NCBI RefSeq assembly: GCF_022524345.1
Contig: NZ_JAKWJU010000002.1
Span: forward strand, 1,984,001 to 2,048,000
DNA: 64,000 bases
Direction: 5' to 3'
Origin: Streptomyces marispadix
GTDB taxonomy: Bacteria > Actinomycetota > Actinomycetes > Streptomycetales > Streptomycetaceae
Part shown: positions 60,112 to 64,000 of the stretch, piece by piece
Layout of the letters: each line of letters starts with the position of its first letter
Numbering within the stretch: position 1 is the stretch's first letter
Program-made: the position numbers and the translations under genes
Notes under the pieces: generated by a model
Seen by the model: the letters and a program-made list of their open reading frames with translations, nothing else
Databases searched by the model: none
What the model was told of the DNA's origin: nothing

Positions 60112-61033
60112 GTCGCGATCCGAGGTCGCAGCCGCTTCCGGGGCCACGGTTCCGGCCGCGCGGGACGCACACCGTGCGCAGGACCTTCGGCACGCGGCGC
60201 ACTCCGGTCCCGAGGGCCTGCTCGCGCGGCTGTGGTGGGGCGTCCGCGCCTACTGCCTCATCGCCGCGATGTGGGTGCGCTCGACGATGGTCTACCGGAC
60301 GTCGTTCCTGATGCTGGCCGCGGGGAGCTTCGCGACATCGGTGCTCGACTTCGTCGCCATCATGATCATGTTCTCCCATGTGGAGGTCCTCGGCGGGTTC
60401 GCCTTCCACGAGGTCGCACTGCTCTACGCCACGTCCGCCACGTCGCTCGGTCTGGCCGACCTGCTGCTGGGTTCCTTCGACCGCGTGGGCACGCGCGTGA
60501 GGGACGGGACGATGGACACGATGCTGGTGCGGCCCGTACCGGCTCTGGCGCAGGTCGCCGCGGACCGGTTCGCGCTGCGGAGGCTGGGCCGCATCGGGCA
60601 GAGCGTGCTGGTGCTGGGCTGGGCGCTGGGCGGTGTGGACCTGGCGGGCGGGGCCTGGGCGCCGCTGCTGCTCGCGGTCACGGTGCTGAGCGGTACGGCG
60701 ATCTTCGGCGCGGTGTTCGTGGTGGGCGGCGCCTTCCAGTTCGTGGCGCAGGACGCCGCCGAGGTGCAGAACTCCTTCACCTACGGCGGTGCGACGCTGC
60801 TGGAGTATCCGCCGACGATCTTCGCCAAGGACCTGGTGCGCGGGGTGACGTTCGTGGTTCCGCTCGCGTTCGTCAACTGGCTGCCCGTGCTGCGCCTGCT
60901 GGGCCGTGACGATCCGCTGGGGCTGCCGGGCTGGGCGGACTTCGCGGGCCCCGCGGTGGCCGCCGCCTGCTGTGCCCTGGCGGGGCTGGCGTGGCGGTCG
61001 GGTCTGCGCGCGTACCGCAGCACCGGAAGCTGA
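60104..61033 (+). CDS. ABC-2 exporter permease, second subunit
   Basis: The protein has about 309 residues from GTG 60104 (VAESRSEVAA), inside the end of the previous gene. Its N-terminal 45 residues are polar, followed by six membrane helices with segments MWVRSTMVYRTSFLMLAAGS, YATSATSLGLADLLLGS and QDAAEVQNSFTYGGATLLEYPPTIF. It pairs with the first permease in an export channel. Confidence 0.88.
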   Translation: MAESRSEVAAASGATVPAARDAHRAQDLRHAAHSGPEGLLARLWWGVRAYCLIAAMWVRSTMVYRTSFLMLAAGSFATSVLDFVAIMIMFSHVEVLGGFAFHEVALLYATSATSLGLADLLLGSFDRVGTRVRDGTMDTMLVRPVPALAQVAADRFALRRLGRIGQSVLVLGWALGGVDLAGGAWAPLLLAVTVLSGTAIFGAVFVVGGAFQFVAQDAAEVQNSFTYGGATLLEYPPTIFAKDLVRGVTFVVPLAFVNWLPVLRLLGRDDPLGLPGWADFAGPAVAAACCALAGLAWRSGLRAYRSTGS

Positions 61034-61104
61034 GGTGCGCGACGGGGCCGTGTACGCGGACATGAGCGACGTCGGCACGCACGACGTAAGCGCGCACGTA
61101 CACC

Positions 61105-61176
61105 CGCACGTACGCGCGTAGGACGGCCCGCACGTACACGCGTAAGAGGGCCCGCACGTAGACGCATGAGAGCAGG
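61105..61176. repeat. Three diverged 24-bp repeats
   Basis: Three adjacent 24-bp units beginning CGCACGTA (61105, 61129, 61153) precede the ATPase gene; the third is the most diverged. They may be remnants of a leader or just slippage. Confidence 0.75.
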
Positions 61177-61191
61177 AGGGGACCGGAAAAG

Positions 61192-62160
61192 GTGGCCATG
61201 ACCGAGGACTTCATCGTGCTGGAGGACCTGGAGAAGGTCTTCCAGGTGCGCCGCCGCACAGCGGGGAGGCTGCGGCGCGAACGACGCGAGGTGCGCGCGG
61301 TGGACGGCATCTCCTTCTCCGTCGCACGCGGCGAGATGGTCGGCTACATCGGCCCGAACGGCGCCGGGAAGTCCACCACGATCAAGATGCTCACCGGAAT
61401 CCTCACCCCCAGCGGCGGGCGGCTGCGCGTCGCGGGGATCGATCCGTCCCGCGAACGCACCAGGCTGGCCCGCCGCATCGGCGTCGTCTTCGGCCAGCGC
61501 ACCACCCTCTGGTGGGATCTGCCGCTGCGCGACTCCTATGCGCTGGTCCGCCGCATGTACCGCATACCCGAAGCCCGCTACCGCGAGAACCTGGAGCGGT
61601 GCGTGGAGCTTCTGGACCTGGGCGGTCTCCTCGAAGTGCCCGTGCGGCAGCTCTCGTTGGGGCAGCGCATGCGCGGCGACATCACGGCTGCGCTGCTGCA
61701 CGACCCGGACGTGCTGTATCTCGACGAGCCGACGATCGGGCTGGACGTCGTCAGCAAGTCGACGGTGCGCCGCTTCCTCGCAGACCTCAACTCGGCCGAG
61801 GGCACGACGGTGTTGCTGACGACGCACGACCTCACCGACATCGAGCAGCTCTGCAAGCGCGTGATGGTCATCGACCACGGGCGTCTGATGTACGACGGAG
61901 CGCTGACGGGCCTGCACGAGGTGGGCGAGAGCGAACGGACGCTGGTGGTCGACCTCGAACGTGAACTGCCGCCCATCGAGGGCGTCGAGGGCGCCCGCAC
62001 GGTACGTACGGAGGGCCCGCGCCAGTGGCTGGCCTTCCCGGCGTCGGCGAGCGCCGCGCCGATCGTCTCGCAGATCGCCGACGGCTATCCGCTGGTGGAT
62101 CTGTCGGTGCGCGAGCCGGACATCGAGGACGTCATCGCCCGTATGTACGGGGGTGGTTGA
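61192..62160 (+). CDS. ABC exporter ATP-binding protein
   Basis: The protein has 322 residues. Walker A is GPNGAGKSTT, signature LSLGQRMRGDITAALL, Walker B VLYLDEPTIGLD and H-loop TTHDLTDIEQLC. A C-terminal region of about 80 residues probably contacts the permeases. The GTG start has AGGAGGGGACCGG upstream. It lies 158 bases after the second permease. The trio forms an ABC-2 exporter, substrate unknown. Confidence 0.93.
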   Translation: MAMTEDFIVLEDLEKVFQVRRRTAGRLRRERREVRAVDGISFSVARGEMVGYIGPNGAGKSTTIKMLTGILTPSGGRLRVAGIDPSRERTRLARRIGVVFGQRTTLWWDLPLRDSYALVRRMYRIPEARYRENLERCVELLDLGGLLEVPVRQLSLGQRMRGDITAALLHDPDVLYLDEPTIGLDVVSKSTVRRFLADLNSAEGTTVLLTTHDLTDIEQLCKRVMVIDHGRLMYDGALTGLHEVGESERTLVVDLERELPPIEGVEGARTVRTEGPRQWLAFPASASAAPIVSQIADGYPLVDLSVREPDIEDVIARMYGGG

Positions 62161-62215
62161 GAGGCGGGGCCCATGCCGGGAGGGGCGTGACCGGCGGACC
62201 CGGACGCCCGGCCCC

Positions 62216-62296
62216 ACAGGTCTCGCCCCTCAGGCCTCGCCCCTCAGGTCTGGCCTCTCAAGGTCCGGCCTCCCAAGGTCCGGCTCCTCAGGTCTT
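62216..62296. repeat. Degenerate 14-15-bp tandem repeat
   Basis: About six diverged copies of a CTCAGGTC(T/C)GGCC-type unit lie between the convergent ABC ATPase and SGNH hydrolase genes. Confidence 0.65.
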
Positions 62297-63598
62297 CGCC
62301 GGTGACGAGCCCTTCAGCAGCTTCAGGTCGAGCGCCTCGGCCATCGCGCGGAATCCGTTGTCGCTCGGGTGGAGGTGGTCGCCGGAGTCGTAGGCGGGGC
62401 GCAGCCGGTTGGGGTTCGCCGGATCGCGGAGGGCGGCGTCGAAGTCGACGACGTCGTCGAAGACCTTGCCCGAGCGGATCTCGTCGTTGACCCGCTGCCG
62501 TATGTCGTCCAGCCGCTTCTGGTAGCCGCGGTGTTCGCCGAAGGGCGTGAGCGTGCCGCCGATGACTCGCAGATTGCGTGCGTGGGCGTACTTCACCAAC
62601 TGCCGCAGCCCGCTGACGATTCGGCGCGGGTCGCGCTGACGCGGCGGCTTGATTATGTCGTTGAGGCCCATCTCGATGACGACGGCCTTCACTCCGGAGC
62701 GCGAGAGCACGTCGCGCTGCATGCGGGTCAGGCCGCTGGGCCCGTTGTTGGGCGAGTAGCGGGGACCGTCGACGAGGACGCGGTTTCCGCTGATGCCGCC
62801 GTTGAGCACGCTGTAGCGCGGTGCCTCCCGTTCGGTGCGCAGCCGTTCGGCGAGGAAGTCGGTCCAGCGGCGGTTGGCGCCGGGGCTGGAGCTGATGCCG
62901 TCGGTGATGGAGTCGCCGAGCACGGCTACGGCGCCGCGGGTCTGGTTGGTCCATACGTCGACCGCGGTGAGGTAACGCCAGTACGGGCTCTGCTCGGTGA
63001 AGGCCGTGCCGGAGGTCTCGTCCGCCTTGTCGCCGCGCGCCACGTAGCTGGTCTGGCGGGCGTAGGGGTGGTAGGTGACGGGTCCGGACGGCTTCGGGGA
63101 GTAGGTGGTGACGAGGAGGTCCGCGGCGTGCGGGACGTTGAGGCGCACGGAGTCGCTGGTCGCCTTGCGTCCGGGCGGGATGGTGACGGTGCGGGAGTTG
63201 CCGAAGGTCAGCCGGCGCATGCTGCCGCTCGCTGCGGTCGGGTTGCTGGGCGCGGCGGCGAGCGCGAGCGTCGCGTGGGAGATGGTGAGCGGCTTGGTGC
63301 CGTAGAGGTTGGAGAGGGTGATGCGGGCCCCGGAGCCGCCGACGGAGGTGTGGACGACGTTCCGTATCGACATCTTGGGGTAGCCGTCGCGGGTGTTGGG
63401 CTCCGCGGCGACCGCGGATGCGGCCCAGGTGCCTACCCAGTTGCCGGAGGAGGCGGGTGCGGCGTTGTCACGGGTGCCTTGCGTGATGCCGTCCAGGCTG
63501 CCGTCGTCACTGCCGGCGCCGATGAAGACGGCGGTCGAAATCAGCACGACGATCGCCGCCAGACCGGCGAGCAAGGCATAACCCATGTTTCTGGTCAC
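62288..63598 (-). CDS. Secreted/membrane-anchored SGNH (GDSL-type) hydrolase
   Basis: The protein has about 436 residues from GTG 63598 (MTRNMGYALLAG). A hydrophobic N-terminal segment (about 5-27) is a signal peptide or anchor. A beta-rich region (about 50-200) precedes the SGNH hydrolase domain with VLGDSITDG (Ser), GGISGNRV (Gly), EMGLNDI (Asn) and the end motif SGDHLHPSDNG (Asp-x-x-His). It belongs to the rhamnogalacturonan acetylesterase/lipase-like group. Substrate is a lipid, ester or acetylated glycan. Confidence 0.9.
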   Translation of the reverse strand: MTRNMGYALLAGLAAIVVLISTAVFIGAGSDDGSLDGITQGTRDNAAPASSGNWVGTWAASAVAAEPNTRDGYPKMSIRNVVHTSVGGSGARITLSNLYGTKPLTISHATLALAAAPSNPTAASGSMRRLTFGNSRTVTIPPGRKATSDSVRLNVPHAADLLVTTYSPKPSGPVTYHPYARQTSYVARGDKADETSGTAFTEQSPYWRYLTAVDVWTNQTRGAVAVLGDSITDGISSSPGANRRWTDFLAERLRTEREAPRYSVLNGGISGNRVLVDGPRYSPNNGPSGLTRMQRDVLSRSGVKAVVIEMGLNDIIKPPRQRDPRRIVSGLRQLVKYAHARNLRVIGGTLTPFGEHRGYQKRLDDIRQRVNDEIRSGKVFDDVVDFDAALRDPANPNRLRPAYDSGDHLHPSDNGFRAMAEALDLKLLKGSSPAKT

Positions 63599-63811
63599 GC
63601 TCGGTGTGTCTCCTCGGGCAGGCGGAGCCCGAGGCTCCGAGTGGTCGCGGTGGAATGATCCCACGATCGCGGCGCGGTCCTGCCCCTGGGGCGGCCGGGC
63701 CGGGACGCCCGATCGGTCGTCCGCTGAGACAGACGCCGAATGACCGGGCTTCGTTCCACCTGTCAGGCACCTTGGGACACTGTAGGGGGGACTGGCCGAA
63801 CGGTGGAGTGG

Positions 63812-64000
63812 ATGGATCAGGGAAAAGCGGGCAAGGCGCCTGCCGGAGAGCCCGGCGGAGTGAGAGCAATCACAGGCGGTGAGTCGGCGGCGGGTTCCGC
63901 GGAGACGCGTCCCAACGGCCGTACGGGCAGCGGGAGTTCGGGCCCACCGCGCACCGCGGGCTCCTCGGGTGCGGCGAACTCACCGGGCGGTACGGGACCT
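63812..64000 (+). CDS. 5' end of a gene running off the window
   Basis: From ATG 63812 the frame stays open to the end of the window. The first residues are MDQGKAGKAPAGEPGGVRA, followed by a Gly/Ser/Pro/Thr-rich, probably disordered segment. GGTGGAGTGG lies just upstream of the ATG. The function cannot be inferred from the partial N-terminus. Confidence 0.45.
   Translation, partial: MDQGKAGKAPAGEPGGVRAITGGESAAGSAETRPNGRTGSGSSGPPRTAGSSGAANSPGGTGP

Overview
The window is very GC-rich, with strong G/C bias at third codon positions and GTG/TTG as well as ATG starts. Its gene content is that of a Streptomyces chromosome: an AdpA-type regulator next to oligoribonuclease, a CslA/GlxA/GH6 polysaccharide locus, an NsdA-like regulator, and rare TTA leucine codons. 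The first part of the window and the cslA region match the gene order I know from S. coelicolor. I see no insertion sequence, integrase, prophage, CRISPR array or rRNA operon.

Positions 1-13.8 kb hold a small membrane protein, adpA (with an interdomain TTA codon) and orn, then tRNA-His and a set of envelope and sensing genes: a DUF6069-like membrane protein, an M23 peptidase behind a structured leader, a GH18 chitinase with DasR-like sites, and a two-component pair. A secreted protein, a spermidine-synthase-like protein, a small primase/polymerase-like protein and an NsdA-like TPR regulator follow. Positions 13.9-21.2 kb hold a histidine phosphatase and then the most unusual locus: a Cas4/RecB-like nuclease with a four-cysteine pattern, a 563-residue protein of unknown function, and a coupled SF1 helicase. 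A second primase/polymerase-like gene with a TTA codon and the first tRNA-Lys come next.

Positions 21.2-37.0 kb lie between two identical tRNA-Lys(CTT) genes. They carry an M6 metalloprotease, a GGDEF-EAL protein, a LysE exporter and a catabolic cluster. The cluster has a luciferase-like flavoprotein, two maleate-isomerase-family proteins, a D-hydroxyacid dehydrogenase, an amidase, a DUF3830 protein, an EhuBCDA-type importer and an IclR regulator. The likely job is import of a small zwitterion or amide and its conversion to central acids, but the substrate is unknown.

Positions 37.0-46.5 kb hold polysaccharide genes: an AA10 LPMO behind two dre-like sites, a winged-helix AlkZ-type protein, cslA-glxA (ATGA overlap), a convergent GH6 lipoprotein, and a NagD-type HAD phosphatase. 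Positions 46.5-55.5 kb carry a ROK regulator divergent from a Gfo/Idh/MocA oxidoreductase with an inverted-repeat operator between them, then an FAH-family hydrolase, rdgB, tRNA-Leu, an HNH endonuclease with four tandem repeats, a ProP-like MFS transporter and bcp. Positions 55.8-64 kb hold DUF3618 and GroES-like proteins, a class A PBP, an ABC-2 exporter (two permeases and an ATPase), an SGNH hydrolase and the beginning of a gene that runs off the window.

The best candidates for something undescribed are the nuclease-unknown-helicase operon, the repeat-HNH protein, and the Ehu-linked catabolic cluster with its divergent isomerase pair.
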